Positions 20,047 through 29,971 of a DNA stretch of 64,000 nucleotides are shown one piece after another. This DNA is from Advenella incenata (GTDB lineage: Bacteria > Pseudomonadota > Gammaproteobacteria > Burkholderiales > Burkholderiaceae_B): NCBI RefSeq assembly GCF_004217095.1, contig NZ_SHKO01000002.1, forward strand, positions 1-64,000, given 5' to 3'. A program made the position numbers and the translations under genes. The notes under the pieces were generated by a model. That model was not told where the DNA came from, searched no databases, and worked only from the letters and a program-made list of their open reading frames with translations. Each line of letters begins with the position of its first letter. The first letter of the stretch is position 1.

Positions 20047-20300
20047 TTCGCCAGATTCTGATTGCACCGATCCGTTTTTACCGGTACTTTATCAGTCCCT
20101 GGGTAGGTCAGTCCTGTCGGTTTACGCCCACCTGCTCGGCTTATATGGAACAGGCTATCCATACGCACGGCGCCGGCAAGGGCCTGTGGCTGGGAACTAA
20201 ACGGCTTTGTCGCTGTCATCCCTTTAGCGAAGGCGGTCATGATCCGGTGCCACCGGCCAAGGCCTCCACAGGCACCACGACCGCGACAAATCATGAATAA
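20043..20300 (+). CDS. yidD: membrane protein insertion efficiency factor YidD
   Basis: This 85-aa protein has the YidD core [31 protein letters not shown], with its three conserved cysteines, and KRLCRCHPF. YidD is a peripheral inner-membrane protein that assists YidC-dependent insertion. It overlaps rnpA by 4 bp and precedes yidC. Confidence 0.96.
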   Translation: MIRQILIAPIRFYRYFISPWVGQSCRFTPTCSAYMEQAIHTHGAGKGLWLGTKRLCRCHPFSEGGHDPVPPAKASTGTTTATNHE

Positions 20301-20393
20301 TTTCAGTAGACTGCCTGCAAAACCGCATTCCCGCAATATGCACTGGGTTACACTAGTGCGTTTTTCCAACCGCTCTTACTGTAATCAGGTTAC

Positions 20394-22073
20394 ATGGATA
20401 TCCGACGCACCATACTCTGGATGATATTTGTTTTCTCGGCATTTATGCTGTGGAACAACTGGCAAACCTATACCGGTCATCCCTCTCTTCTTGGCGAACA
20501 GCCCAAGGTCGCGCAGCAGGGTAATACTGCACCGGCTTCGGCAACACCGCAAGCCGATACGCCATCTGCACCAGCGGTGCCGGGTGCGTCAACTACGCCT
20601 GCCCAGGCACAGGCTGCCACTAGCGCACCATCCGAGATTGTTGATGTCGAGACAGACGAGTTCCGTCTGCAGTTCGATACGATGGGCGCGCAGCTGGTAC
20701 ATGCCGAGTTACGTAAGCACCGGGATACAGCCGACGAAACCAAGTCTGCCGTTCTACTGGAGAACAACGAGACCTCGCGCTATACAGTACAAAGCGGTAT
20801 TGTTGCTCCGGCAGGCCAGAAGAAAAATTACCCAGACCAGTACAAGCCTTTCAAACTGGTGTCGACCGAAACAACCATGACCGGCGATACGCTGCCGGTT
20901 GTGTTTGAATCCGAATCGGGCGGCCTCAAAGTAACGCGTACGTACACCTTCAACAAGGGAACGTACCGGGTTGACGTTCAGGACGTTATTACCAATACCA
21001 GTCAGGAACAACAACAGCCTTCGCAGTATTTGCAGATCACCCGTGACAGCAAAGATCCTCCGGGCGCCTCCAGCTTTTACCATACCTTTACCGGTCCGGC
21101 GATCTACACTGAAGAGGGGCGTTTCCAGAAATTCTCTTTTTCAGACATAGACAAAAACAGCGCCGAGTATATCAAGCAGTCCAAAGACGGCTGGATCGCC
21201 ATGATCGAGCATTATTTCGTCACGGCCTGGGTACCGCCAGAAGGCAAAGATCGCCTGTATAACCTGCGCAAAACCCCCGAAGGCCTGTACGCGGTAAGCA
21301 CCGTCGAGCCACTGGGCACACTGGAACCCGGCGCCAGCGTCACGAGCCGTGCCGAACTGTGGGTCGGCCCGCAGGACCAGGATGCCTTGGCATCCGTGGC
21401 ACCAGGCCTGGACGTCGTGGTCGATTACGGCTGGCTGACAATCATTGCCAAACCGATGTTTGCGGTTATGCAATGGATCCATTCGATCGTCGGCAACTGG
21501 GGCTGGACCATCGTTCTGCTCACGGTTCTGATCAAACTGATTTTCTTCCCGCTATCGGCCGCCAGCTACAAATCCATGGCGAAGATGAAGAACGTCGCGC
21601 CGCGCATGCAGGCCATGAAAGAAAAACACGGGGATGACCGTCAGGCGCTTAATGCCGCCATGATGGAAATGTACCGCAAGGAAAAAATCAATCCGCTGGG
21701 TGGGTGTCTGCCTATCCTGGTGCAGATTCCGGTCTTCCTGACCCTGTATCGGGTCCTGCTGGCCAGCGTCGAAATGCGCGGTGCGCCATGGATCGGCTGG
21801 ATTCATGATCTGTCGGTACACGACCCTTACTTTATCCTGCCGATCTTCATGATGGCCAGTATGTTCCTGCAGATGCGTCTGAATCCGAAACCACCGGATC
21901 CGATGCAGGCCAAGATCATGATGTTCATGCCGCTTATCTTCGGCGCCATGATGTTCATGTTCCCAGCCGGCCTGGTGCTGTACTGGTGCGTCAATAACGT
22001 GCTGTCCATTGCCCAGCAGTGGTTCATCACGCACAATATGAACAAGGCAGCCAACGACGCCAAGATAGGCTAA
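20394..22073 (+). CDS. yidC: membrane protein insertase YidC
   Basis: This 559-aa inner-membrane insertase is of the long Gram-negative type. It has an N-terminal membrane helix (about 5-22), an Ala/Pro/Thr-rich linker, a large periplasmic beta domain (about 75-345) and five C-terminal membrane segments, including the hairpin with PLGGCLPILVQIPVFLTLY. It inserts and folds proteins alone or with Sec. A strong terminator follows at 22128-22158, so it ends the rpmH operon here. Confidence 0.97.
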   Translation: MDIRRTILWMIFVFSAFMLWNNWQTYTGHPSLLGEQPKVAQQGNTAPASATPQADTPSAPAVPGASTTPAQAQAATSAPSEIVDVETDEFRLQFDTMGAQLVHAELRKHRDTADETKSAVLLENNETSRYTVQSGIVAPAGQKKNYPDQYKPFKLVSTETTMTGDTLPVVFESESGGLKVTRTYTFNKGTYRVDVQDVITNTSQEQQQPSQYLQITRDSKDPPGASSFYHTFTGPAIYTEEGRFQKFSFSDIDKNSAEYIKQSKDGWIAMIEHYFVTAWVPPEGKDRLYNLRKTPEGLYAVSTVEPLGTLEPGASVTSRAELWVGPQDQDALASVAPGLDVVVDYGWLTIIAKPMFAVMQWIHSIVGNWGWTIVLLTVLIKLIFFPLSAASYKSMAKMKNVAPRMQAMKEKHGDDRQALNAAMMEMYRKEKINPLGGCLPILVQIPVFLTLYRVLLASVEMRGAPWIGWIHDLSVHDPYFILPIFMMASMFLQMRLNPKPPDPMQAKIMMFMPLIFGAMMFMFPAGLVLYWCVNNVLSIAQQWFITHNMNKAANDAKIG

Positions 22074-22127
22074 GCCAGAGACAGACCCTTTGGGGTCTGC
22101 CCTCAGGCCGCCCGCATGGGCTCCAGA

Positions 22128-22158
22128 CCGCTATTGCGAATGCAATGGCGGTTTTTTT
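22128..22158 (+). terminator. Rho-independent terminator after yidC
   Basis: A ten-pair stem (22128-22137 with 22142-22151, one G-U pair) with a GAAT loop is followed by seven Ts. A second hairpin without a T-run, CAGACCC/GGGTCTG, lies just upstream at 22082-22099. Confidence 0.9.
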
Positions 22159-22238
22159 CTGCCCGGTTGTTCATGTTATGATTTTGCAGCACGTCATGGG
22201 TCGGCTTGCGACCACCAGAACACACATAAGAGAGACGC

Positions 22239-23123
22239 ATGAAAAAGCTGGATATCCCTTCCCTGGAAGCGTTTGTCGCTGCCGTAGAGGAAAAAAGCCT
22301 GTCCCGGGCGGCGCAGCGCGAGAATCTGGTCACCTCAGCGATAAGCAAGCGGATTACCGATCTGGAACAGCATCTGGACAAAACCCTGCTCTCGCGGCAC
22401 GGTCGCGGCGTTGAACCCACGCCGGCGGGTATGTTGCTGTACCAGCACGCCAAATCCATCCTGCGCAACTTGCGCCTGACCGAGAATCTGATTCACGAAT
22501 TTGCCAATGACGGAAAAGCCCAATTACGACTGCTGGCCAATCCATCCACCATATTGCAATTTCTGCCCCAGCAGATGGCGTCTTACCTGAAAAGCCATAG
22601 CCGATTGCGGATCGATCTGGTCGAATGCCACAGTTACGACGTGCCACGACTGATTGCAGAAGATTCGGGCGACATCGGGATTTATCATGCTGATCAGCCC
22701 GCCACGGGCGTGGTGTCCTATCCTTATAAACAGGACAGGGTGGGCCTGGTTGTTCCCAACGGGCACCCGCTGGCACAGCGACAGTCGCTGTTTCTTGAAG
22801 AGGCGTTGGAATACGATCTGCTTGGCTACTTTCCTCGCCATTCGTTGGACTCTTTTCTGGCCTATGTGGAACCCTCGCTGTCGCGCCCGCCCAATGTGAA
22901 CCTGCAGGTCTCCAATTTTGAAGCCCGCTGCCGGATGATCATGGAAGGCCTGGGTATTGGCGTGGTGCCCGAAAAAATCGCGGCCAACTATTTGCAGCCC
23001 ATGGGGCTGCAGCTGTTGCGACTGGAAGACAGCTGGGCGCAGCGGCAGTTCTATGTTTGTGTAAAAGCCATTGATGCGCAGCAGCCGCTGATCCGCGAAC
23101 TACTGGATGCGCTGATGCAATAG
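22239..23123 (+). CDS. LysR-family transcriptional regulator
   Basis: This 294-aa regulator has an N-terminal winged helix (about 7-66: LEAFVAAVEEKSLSRAAQRENLVTS, then PTPAGMLLYQHA) and a periplasmic-binding-protein-like effector domain. It is clearly similar to the LysR protein at 32884-33873 (shared GDIGIY/ADIGIC and effector-domain patterns), so the two are probably paralogues. It faces the leftward catabolic cluster and converges on the dehydrogenase gene. Control of that cluster is plausible. Confidence 0.9.
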   Translation: MKKLDIPSLEAFVAAVEEKSLSRAAQRENLVTSAISKRITDLEQHLDKTLLSRHGRGVEPTPAGMLLYQHAKSILRNLRLTENLIHEFANDGKAQLRLLANPSTILQFLPQQMASYLKSHSRLRIDLVECHSYDVPRLIAEDSGDIGIYHADQPATGVVSYPYKQDRVGLVVPNGHPLAQRQSLFLEEALEYDLLGYFPRHSLDSFLAYVEPSLSRPPNVNLQVSNFEARCRMIMEGLGIGVVPEKIAANYLQPMGLQLLRLEDSWAQRQFYVCVKAIDAQQPLIRELLDALMQ

Positions 23124-23349
23124 CGTAATGATGCGCAGTCCTGGCCAATTGCGTTAAGGACACAGCATCACGGCATGAGTGGCCCGCAGTCACCAGACGC
23201 ATGAACCGTACCCTTTCATCACAGCATACAGCCATCGACACACAAGGGCGCAATGGGAAGCGGGCGTTACATCTTGCTAAGCTCAGACAGGCGCTGGCGG
23301 CGGCGTTTGCCAAGACCTTGCGGCGTTCTGGCGCCCTTGCCTGCGAGTA

Positions 23350-24354
23350 TTAACGCGCCAGATTGCGCAACGGCAGCCCCTGAACCCAGTTGTTCAGATT
23401 TTCCAGGAACATGTCAGCAACTCGCGCCTCGTTGCCGGTGGAATGGCCGGCCGTGTGCGGCGATACAATGACGTTTGGCATATCCCATAGCGGCGAGTCC
23501 GATTCAAGCGGCTCTTTCTCCACCACATCCAGATAGGCGCCGGCGATATGTTCATTGCACAATGCGTCGATCAGCGCCGCCTCTTCAATGACCTCGCCAC
23601 GCGACACGTTAACAATACAGGCACCCGGTTTCATCGCATCCAGCGCTGTGCGATCAACCAGCCGACGCGTCGTCTCGGTCAAGGGACAGGCCAGGATCAG
23701 CCAGTCGGTGTCGGGCAATAACCGGTGCATGGCCTCATATGGGACCATGGGAATGTCTGTCGGGGTGGTAACGGCGCTGTTGCGCAATACGGTCACTCGC
23801 ATGCCAAGCATGTTTAGATAGCGCTGTATGGTCTGCGCTATGGGCCCCCAGCCGGCCAGCAAGACGTGCTGTCCCTGCAAATCTGCCGGCATCAATTCGT
23901 CCAGCAGCGGTGCCCACACGTGCTCGCGCTGTGCCTGTTCCAGGAAACGAAAGCGCCGGTTCAATGCCAGCACCGCAGCCAGCGCGCTTTGCGCGACGAT
24001 CCCCGACAGCGCACCGGTGGAACTGGTTACGTTGAGCCCTTTGTCACGCAGGCGTACATAGACCGGACGGTCCACACCCGCAGAATGCACGTGCACCCAC
24101 TGCAAATTGGGCGCGTGCTCCAACATTTGGTAAAAGATGTCCGTTGCAGGATCCAGCACGTATTTGGTTGAACGCCCCGTGATATCCCTGGACACAAATG
24201 CAATATCAACCTGCGCCAGGGTCTGCTCGTCCAGCGGCTGACCGCTATAGGGTATAAAGTGGATCTGCTCCAGTCCGTAGCGCGAGCTTGCAGCCTCGCG
24301 CACGTACGCCAGAATCTTTGCTGAAATCAGTATATTCAATGCCTGTGTTGCCAT
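23350..24354 (-). CDS. D-2-hydroxyacid dehydrogenase (NAD-dependent)
   Basis: This 334-aa protein has the Rossmann region LLAGWGPIAQTIQRYL (degenerate GxGxxG), the catalytic Arg in NVSRGEVIEE, Glu in VVEKEPLESDSP and His in SPHTAGHS. It interconverts a 2-hydroxyacid and a 2-ketoacid. The unusual glycine motif resembles GhrA-like members. It is the last gene of the leftward cluster, 104 bp after the Bug receptor gene. Its substrate is unknown. Confidence 0.9.
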   Translation of the reverse strand: MATQALNILISAKILAYVREAASSRYGLEQIHFIPYSGQPLDEQTLAQVDIAFVSRDITGRSTKYVLDPATDIFYQMLEHAPNLQWVHVHSAGVDRPVYVRLRDKGLNVTSSTGALSGIVAQSALAAVLALNRRFRFLEQAQREHVWAPLLDELMPADLQGQHVLLAGWGPIAQTIQRYLNMLGMRVTVLRNSAVTTPTDIPMVPYEAMHRLLPDTDWLILACPLTETTRRLVDRTALDAMKPGACIVNVSRGEVIEEAALIDALCNEHIAGAYLDVVEKEPLESDSPLWDMPNVIVSPHTAGHSTGNEARVADMFLENLNNWVQGLPLRNLAR

Positions 24355-24458
24355 GATTTTTCAAGTGCAATAGAGAAGAATGAAAGGGGGCAAGCAGGTG
24401 TGCCGCCCCCTATGTAAAGATGATGAACCAAGTCTGTTGCAATTGGGACAGCAACCGC

Positions 24459-25445
24459 TTATTTTGCGGAAATATTCATTTCAGCGGTAAACGCTTTCCA
24501 CTTCTCATTTTCAGCTTTCACAAATTGGGTGAAGGATTCGGCGCTGCCGCCCACCGGCTCGGCGCCTTCATTGGACAACTTGGTTTTGACCGTGGGATTC
24601 TGCAACACAGTGTTGATGTCTTTGTTGAGTTTTTGAATGACATTTTCCGGTGTTTTTGCCGGTGCGAAATAGCCGAACCAGGATCCCATGGCAAAGTCCT
24701 TATAGCCGGCCTCCTGCATGGTTGGTACATCTTTGAGCGCAGGCGAGCGTTTCGTGGTGGAAACAGCCAGCGGGATAAGCTTGCCACCCTTGATATTTCC
24801 CATGACCGAAGGCAATGTCGCAAACATGAACTGCACGCGTCCCGACATGACATCATTCAAGGCATCCGCGCCTTTATAGGGGATATGCGTTACCGTCAGA
24901 TTGCGCGTTTTGGCCATCATGGCGCATGATAAATGCGCGGCCGTACCTACACCGGTAGACGCGCAATTGAATGACCCCGGCTTGGCCTCGATCTGTTTGG
25001 TCAGTTCCTGTACTGATTTGACATTCAGCGAGGGCGCCACTACCAGTACGTTTGGTACATCAGCCACCAATGCCACTGCGCGCAGATCAGTCATCGTGTT
25101 GAAGTCGCTTTTGGCGTAGATGTATGGATTGACGGCGATGGGGCCGATCGAATTCATCAGGATCGTATAGCCGTCGGGTTTGGCATTAACCACTGCGCCT
25201 GTACCAATGTTGCCCGCTGCGCCCGGCTTGTTTTCTACAACAACGCTCTGGTCCCACATCTTGCTCAGCTCATTGCTTACTTCACGCGCAATAATATCGG
25301 TGGTGCCGCCTGCAGTAAAGGCAACCACCGTTTTCACCGGCTTGGTCGGCCATTCCTGCGCCAACGCTGTCGATGCAGTCGCTTGCATGAGCACAATAGC
25401 GGCCAAAACGGCGGCGTGCCCGATCTTTGAATTACATTTGTACAT
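24459..25445 (-). CDS. Bug-type tripartite tricarboxylate solute receptor
   Basis: This 328-aa periplasmic protein has an Ala-rich signal peptide ending near ALAQ (about 30). The mature protein begins with the Bug pattern WPTKPVKTVVAFTAGGTTDIIAR and VENKPGAAGNIGTGAVV. GAGGAGACAAACC before the ATG supports the start. Bug receptors bind small carboxylates. No TctA/TctB membrane genes are nearby, as is usual for the many orphan Bug genes of this family of bacteria. It probably delivers the substrate of the surrounding cluster. Confidence 0.92.
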   Translation of the reverse strand: MYKCNSKIGHAAVLAAIVLMQATASTALAQEWPTKPVKTVVAFTAGGTTDIIAREVSNELSKMWDQSVVVENKPGAAGNIGTGAVVNAKPDGYTILMNSIGPIAVNPYIYAKSDFNTMTDLRAVALVADVPNVLVVAPSLNVKSVQELTKQIEAKPGSFNCASTGVGTAAHLSCAMMAKTRNLTVTHIPYKGADALNDVMSGRVQFMFATLPSVMGNIKGGKLIPLAVSTTKRSPALKDVPTMQEAGYKDFAMGSWFGYFAPAKTPENVIQKLNKDINTVLQNPTVKTKLSNEGAEPVGGSAESFTQFVKAENEKWKAFTAEMNISAK

Positions 25446-25678
25446 GGTTTGTCTCCTCGAATTTATTAAAGTAATTACATCTGTGAATAGCTATTTTTCC
25501 GGCACTCAGCCGCAGAAATGCGCACAGGCTCATGGCTCACCGCAATGGTGTCCATTCTGCTTGCGTTGGTGATGCCACAACATGTCTTGCATAAGGCCTG
25601 CCTGCCCGCCCGAATGAGCCGCAAGGACATTCGCGAACTGAGCGCAATATCCAGATCTCAAGACGCAAAAGCGCCGGC

Positions 25679-26461
25679 TCAGTCCATAAAGCTCGGGTCC
25701 AGCTTTTCCATTTTTCTCAGTAGTGCCGGCCACTCCATCAGCCCGTAGGGGCGGCGCGTGCCGGGCTGATAATTTTTATAGGTTTCTTCCAGCACTGGCG
25801 CACTCACCTCGTTCAACGGTGTATTGCAGGACATGGCGGCAATCTGCGCACGGCAGGCCAGCTCCAGGCGATGCATCCAGTTGAACGCCTCGCCTATGGT
25901 ATTGCCAGCTGTAAGCAGGCCGTGATTGCGCAAGATCATGGCTTCGGACGTGCCCAGATCCCTGACCAGCGATTCCTGCTCACTCAGATCCAGGACAACG
26001 CCCTGGTAGTCGTGATACGCAATGCGCAGGAAACGCATGGCTGTTTGGTTCAATGGCAGCAACCCGCATTTGAGCGAGGAGACTGCCATTCCGGCCCAGG
26101 TGTGCGTATGAATCACACAGGCAACTTCGCGACGAGCTTCGTGGATCGCACTGTGAATCACAAAGCCTGCCTTGTTTACGCCGTAATTGAGGTCACCGAA
26201 ATCCGGGGAGCTCAATAGATTGCCTTTGTGGTCAATTTTGAGCAGGCTCGACGCCGTAATCTCTTCGTACAGCAGCCCATAGGCATTGATCAGGAACGCA
26301 TCTTCTTCGTCGGGCACACGCAGCGAGATGTGATTGGCGATCATATCCGACATGCCGTAGTGCGCCATCAGGCGGTAGCAGGCCGCCAGGTCTACGCGCG
26401 CCTGCCACTCCGCCTTGCTGCATGTCTGTTTTGCACTTGCCAGGTGTATCTGACTCATCAT
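25679..26461 (-). CDS. class II aldolase/adducin family protein
   Basis: This 260-aa protein has the zinc-site pattern VIHTHTWAGMAVS (His-x-His) and a further His in RNHGLLTAG. Members cleave or epimerise small sugar phosphates or hydroxy acids, and many are annotated only by family. Its place among acyl-CoA genes argues for a hydroxyacid-type substrate rather than a sugar phosphate; that is inference. GGACC lies before the paired ATGs. Confidence 0.88.
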   Translation of the reverse strand: MMSQIHLASAKQTCSKAEWQARVDLAACYRLMAHYGMSDMIANHISLRVPDEEDAFLINAYGLLYEEITASSLLKIDHKGNLLSSPDFGDLNYGVNKAGFVIHSAIHEARREVACVIHTHTWAGMAVSSLKCGLLPLNQTAMRFLRIAYHDYQGVVLDLSEQESLVRDLGTSEAMILRNHGLLTAGNTIGEAFNWMHRLELACRAQIAAMSCNTPLNEVSAPVLEETYKNYQPGTRRPYGLMEWPALLRKMEKLDPSFMD

Positions 26462-26593
26462 TTGGTCCTTTTAAAAATATGTATTCTTTTGCATTCACCA
26501 GTATTCATAATAAAACACAGCTGTGCCAATCGCTCACTGGTGTTAACCCTATATAGCAATTGAAATACACATTCTTTGATTGCAATGGGTAGC

Positions 26594-27742
26594 CTAAGAA
26601 GCCCGCTGAGAGAACGTGCGCTCAAACACGCCTTCGGCAATGCGGTTTTTAAGAATCTCAATGGAGCCGCCTGCGATCATCCAGCCGCGGCAACGACGCA
26701 CACAGTATTCCACCAGCGATTCACGGCTATAACCCATGCCGCCCATCACCTGCAATGCCTCGTTGGCCACATCAAAACCGATCTGGTTGCAATACGCCTT
26801 GGCGATGGCCGTCTCGGTAGGAGATGGAAAACCGCTATCTGCGCCAGAGGCGGCCTTGTACAGCAGCAACTGTGCAGCATCAAGCTTGATGCGCATGTCG
26901 GCAAACTTCCATTGGATGCCCTGGAACTCGCACAGCAGCTTGCCGAACTGCCGTCGTTGCAGCGCCCACTGCCGGGCCTCTTCGTAGGCGTATCGCCCCA
27001 GTGCCAGTGACCGAGAAGTATTGCCAAGTCGCTCCACATTAAAACCGGCGATCTGCTTTTTGAATCCGCCTTCGCCCAACACCACTTGCTCATCAGGTAT
27101 ATATACGTTGTCCATAAAAATCTCGACCCATTCCTCGTCGGACATAAAGGCGGAACGTTTACCCAGTCGCATGCCCTCTGCCCGGGTCTCGATCATGACC
27201 GAGCCGATACCCTTGGTACCCGGACCGAAACGTACGTAGGCAAGAATGAAATCGGCGTGGGGTCCGTGTGTCGTGAAAATTTTCGTTCCATTGATACGCC
27301 AGCCCTTGCCGTCGCGGGTGGCCGTGGTTTTGAGCTCTGTCACGGCTGAGCCGGCATCCGGTTCGGTCATGCCAACTGCAATCAGCGCCTTGCCTGCCAG
27401 CAGCGGCTTCAGATATTTCTCTTTCTGAAAGTCCGATCCATACTCGGCAAGCACGCGGATCGCGCCGAAGTTGCCGGCCTGAACCACATCGGCACTGCGC
27501 GGACACACCGATGCAACGGTCTGTATGGCAATCACGGCATCCATCAACGTGCCGCCCAGCCCGCCGTCTGCTTCAGCAATGGTGATGCCAAGCAATCCCT
27601 GATCAGCCATGCGTCCGGATATATCCCATGGATAGTCCTGACTATGTGCACGAGCGACGGCGCCATCACGCAGTTCATTTTCTGCAAAGCGACGCACCGC
27701 CGACTCAAAGCCCTTTTGTTCTGTATTGAGTTCGAAATCCAT
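26594..27742 (-). CDS. acyl-CoA dehydrogenase
   Basis: This 382-aa flavoprotein has N-terminal helical, middle beta (VGMTEPDAGSAVTELKTTA) and C-terminal helical domains. Motifs RRQFGKLLCEFQGIQWKFADM and VMGGMGYSRESLVEYCVRRCRG lie near the FAD site. Where medium-chain enzymes have the catalytic Glu-Gly, this protein reads IAGGSIEI, so the base is elsewhere, as in many bacterial members. It oxidises an acyl-CoA to the 2-enoyl-CoA. It follows the ADP-forming synthetase, suggesting it acts on that product. Confidence 0.92.
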   Translation of the reverse strand: MDFELNTEQKGFESAVRRFAENELRDGAVARAHSQDYPWDISGRMADQGLLGITIAEADGGLGGTLMDAVIAIQTVASVCPRSADVVQAGNFGAIRVLAEYGSDFQKEKYLKPLLAGKALIAVGMTEPDAGSAVTELKTTATRDGKGWRINGTKIFTTHGPHADFILAYVRFGPGTKGIGSVMIETRAEGMRLGKRSAFMSDEEWVEIFMDNVYIPDEQVVLGEGGFKKQIAGFNVERLGNTSRSLALGRYAYEEARQWALQRRQFGKLLCEFQGIQWKFADMRIKLDAAQLLLYKAASGADSGFPSPTETAIAKAYCNQIGFDVANEALQVMGGMGYSRESLVEYCVRRCRGWMIAGGSIEILKNRIAEGVFERTFSQRAS

Positions 27743-27781
27743 GTCTTTTTATACTCCTGCTTTAAATTTATTTGATATTTA

Positions 27782-29926
27782 TTACAACTGTGATATTTCG
27801 CGCAAACGAACAACTGCATCAACCGCAACAACGCCGTCTTTTCGCACAAACAGTGGGTTGATCTCAGCTTCGGTTACCGGTTGAGAGTCGATCAGCGCCA
27901 GTCTGGAGATGGCAACAATGGCGCGGGCCAGCGCGGCGCAATCACCTTCAGGCAGTTGCCGGTAGCCACGAATCAATTGTGTATGTTTCACTTCATGGAT
28001 CATCTGCCAGGCCACTTGCTCTGACACCGGCGCCAGGCGCAGGGAAAAATCTGGTTTGAGCTCTGCAGTGATGCCGCCGGCGCCAAGCATCACGGTCGGA
28101 CCAACAAGCGGGTCGTGCCGATAGCCCAGCATCAGTTCGATCAGGCGACCTTCCATTTTCTGCACCATATAGCCGTCAATTGCAGCCTGCGGGCAATGGG
28201 TCTTGATTTGGTCTGCCATCGTATTTAACGCGGCAGCCAGCGCTTGCTCAGAGTCAATGCCAACCTTCACTCCACCGGCTTCCGTTTTATGAAGAATGTC
28301 TCGCGAGACAACCTTCAGCACCACCGGATAGTCAATGAAATGGTCTGCGGCTTGCGGTTGCACCATGGCGGACGAAACGACATCGATGCCCAGCGCAGCA
28401 AAGACCGACATGGCCTCCGGCTCGCTCAAGTTGCCGCTTGCCGGGCAGCCATCAGGTAACGTCCCAGGCGGCAATTGCTCTGGCTGGCGCTGCCCGAGCG
28501 GCACAAAGAATGCGGCTAATGCATCGGCGCATGATTCGGGCGTACGAAAGGCCGCAACGGCGTTTTTTTGCAGCAACAGCAATGATGCCTGTGCTTCGGG
28601 CGACAGGAACGCTACCAACGGTTTGCTGTTGCCGTGAGCTGTTGCAACTGCATTCAATATGGGCTGGACCGCATATTGCGGATGAAATTGCGCTGAAGAG
28701 CCGGCAATGCATAACACCGCGTCACACCAGTCCGTCTGCATGATTTCGGTCAGCAGGTCCTGATACTGTTCACTGCTTGCCGCCAGGGTCAGGTCGATGA
28801 CCGGTGTCTGGCGTATGTTCAGGCCCCGCAAGGCCATATGCGAAATGAAAGGTGCGGGCGGCGCAACCGCAACAAACCCGCGCAGGCCCAGGTTGTCGAC
28901 CACGGTTGCCGCGCCCCCACCGGTGGTGGTTATGACAGCGACGCGCGCCGGCGTATCGCCCCAGGCCTGTGGGCGCAGATGCGCGTAGCGCGCAGCCAGA
29001 GGCGCGATCTCAAAAAGGGCTTCCAGCATGTTGACCCGTATGACGCTATGGGCGCGGAAATAGGCATCCATGGCGGCGTCATTGCCGGCAATGGCACCGG
29101 TGTGCGATTGCGACAGCGCATCCCCTTGCTCCGAGCGCCCCAGTTTGTATGCAATTACCGGCTTGCCAGCACTGCGCGCCCGTTCCAGCGCGCAACTTAA
29201 TGTGTCCACATCCCGCAAGGTTTCCAGAAACAGCAGTATCACGCGGGTCGCATCATCGTCCACCATGGCATCCAGTATTTCGCCAACTGAAATATCGCTT
29301 TCGTTGCCGACCGAGACCAGATGGGAAAAACCAAAACCACGCGCAGCCGCACGCGACATGAGCGAGCCCATCATTGAGCCGCTTTGCGAAATAATGCCGA
29401 TATCACCAGCAGTCAGATTGTCCATTTCGAACGCGGCATTAACGGAAATGACGCCACCGCTATGGACGTTGGCCAGGCCAATACTGTTGGGCCCCAGCAC
29501 CCGCACGCCCAGTCGCCTTGCGGTCGCACACAGGTCTCGTTGCCTTTGAATGCCTTCATCGCCCGCTTCGGCAAAGCCGTCTGAATAGATTGTGACCATG
29601 CCTATGCCTTTGCGGGCGCATTGCTCCACCACGTCGGTGACGCCAGTACTGTCGATCATCACGAACGCATGATCCACGTTATCGGGAAGCTGGTCGATGC
29701 TGTCCCAGGCTTTGACACCATTGATCTGCGTGGCCGACGGATTGACTGGATAAATATTGCCGGCAAAGCCGTGTTTCTGCATGAAACGCAAGGGCCTGGC
29801 GGTATTTTTTTTCTGATTGCTCGAGGCGCCAATCAGTGCTACCGACGCGGGGTTGAGCAACGCCCTATTAAATGCCCGACGCTGCGAAGAGCAATCGCCA
29901 CGCGGGTTTGAATCGTCATGTGTCAT
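27782..29926 (-). CDS. acyl-CoA synthetase (ADP/NDP-forming type)
   Basis: This protein of about 714 aa has an N-terminal CoA-binding domain (VALIGASSNQKKNTARPL), succinyl-CoA-synthetase-like ligase regions (GPNSIGLAN, IISQSGSMM) and a C-terminal ATP-grasp domain (VVLKVVSRDILHKTEAGGV). It would make an acyl-CoA from a free acid, CoA and ATP. The phospho-carrying His lies in QSHTGAIAG. A GTG at 29938 is an alternative start. It sits between acyl-CoA dehydrogenase and MmgE/PrpD in the leftward cluster and probably activates the pathway's acid. Confidence 0.92.
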   Translation of the reverse strand: MTHDDSNPRGDCSSQRRAFNRALLNPASVALIGASSNQKKNTARPLRFMQKHGFAGNIYPVNPSATQINGVKAWDSIDQLPDNVDHAFVMIDSTGVTDVVEQCARKGIGMVTIYSDGFAEAGDEGIQRQRDLCATARRLGVRVLGPNSIGLANVHSGGVISVNAAFEMDNLTAGDIGIISQSGSMMGSLMSRAAARGFGFSHLVSVGNESDISVGEILDAMVDDDATRVILLFLETLRDVDTLSCALERARSAGKPVIAYKLGRSEQGDALSQSHTGAIAGNDAAMDAYFRAHSVIRVNMLEALFEIAPLAARYAHLRPQAWGDTPARVAVITTTGGGAATVVDNLGLRGFVAVAPPAPFISHMALRGLNIRQTPVIDLTLAASSEQYQDLLTEIMQTDWCDAVLCIAGSSAQFHPQYAVQPILNAVATAHGNSKPLVAFLSPEAQASLLLLQKNAVAAFRTPESCADALAAFFVPLGQRQPEQLPPGTLPDGCPASGNLSEPEAMSVFAALGIDVVSSAMVQPQAADHFIDYPVVLKVVSRDILHKTEAGGVKVGIDSEQALAAALNTMADQIKTHCPQAAIDGYMVQKMEGRLIELMLGYRHDPLVGPTVMLGAGGITAELKPDFSLRLAPVSEQVAWQMIHEVKHTQLIRGYRQLPEGDCAALARAIVAISRLALIDSQPVTEAEINPLFVRKDGVVAVDAVVRLREISQL

Positions 29927-29971
29927 CGTATTTACCACTAATTCGTTATGAAATTTTTATTGTCTCGGGCG

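Noticed and set aside
19465-20067. A 200-residue minus-strand frame over rpmH and rnpA
   Set aside because: Antisense to two certain genes; Arg/Gln-rich shadow.
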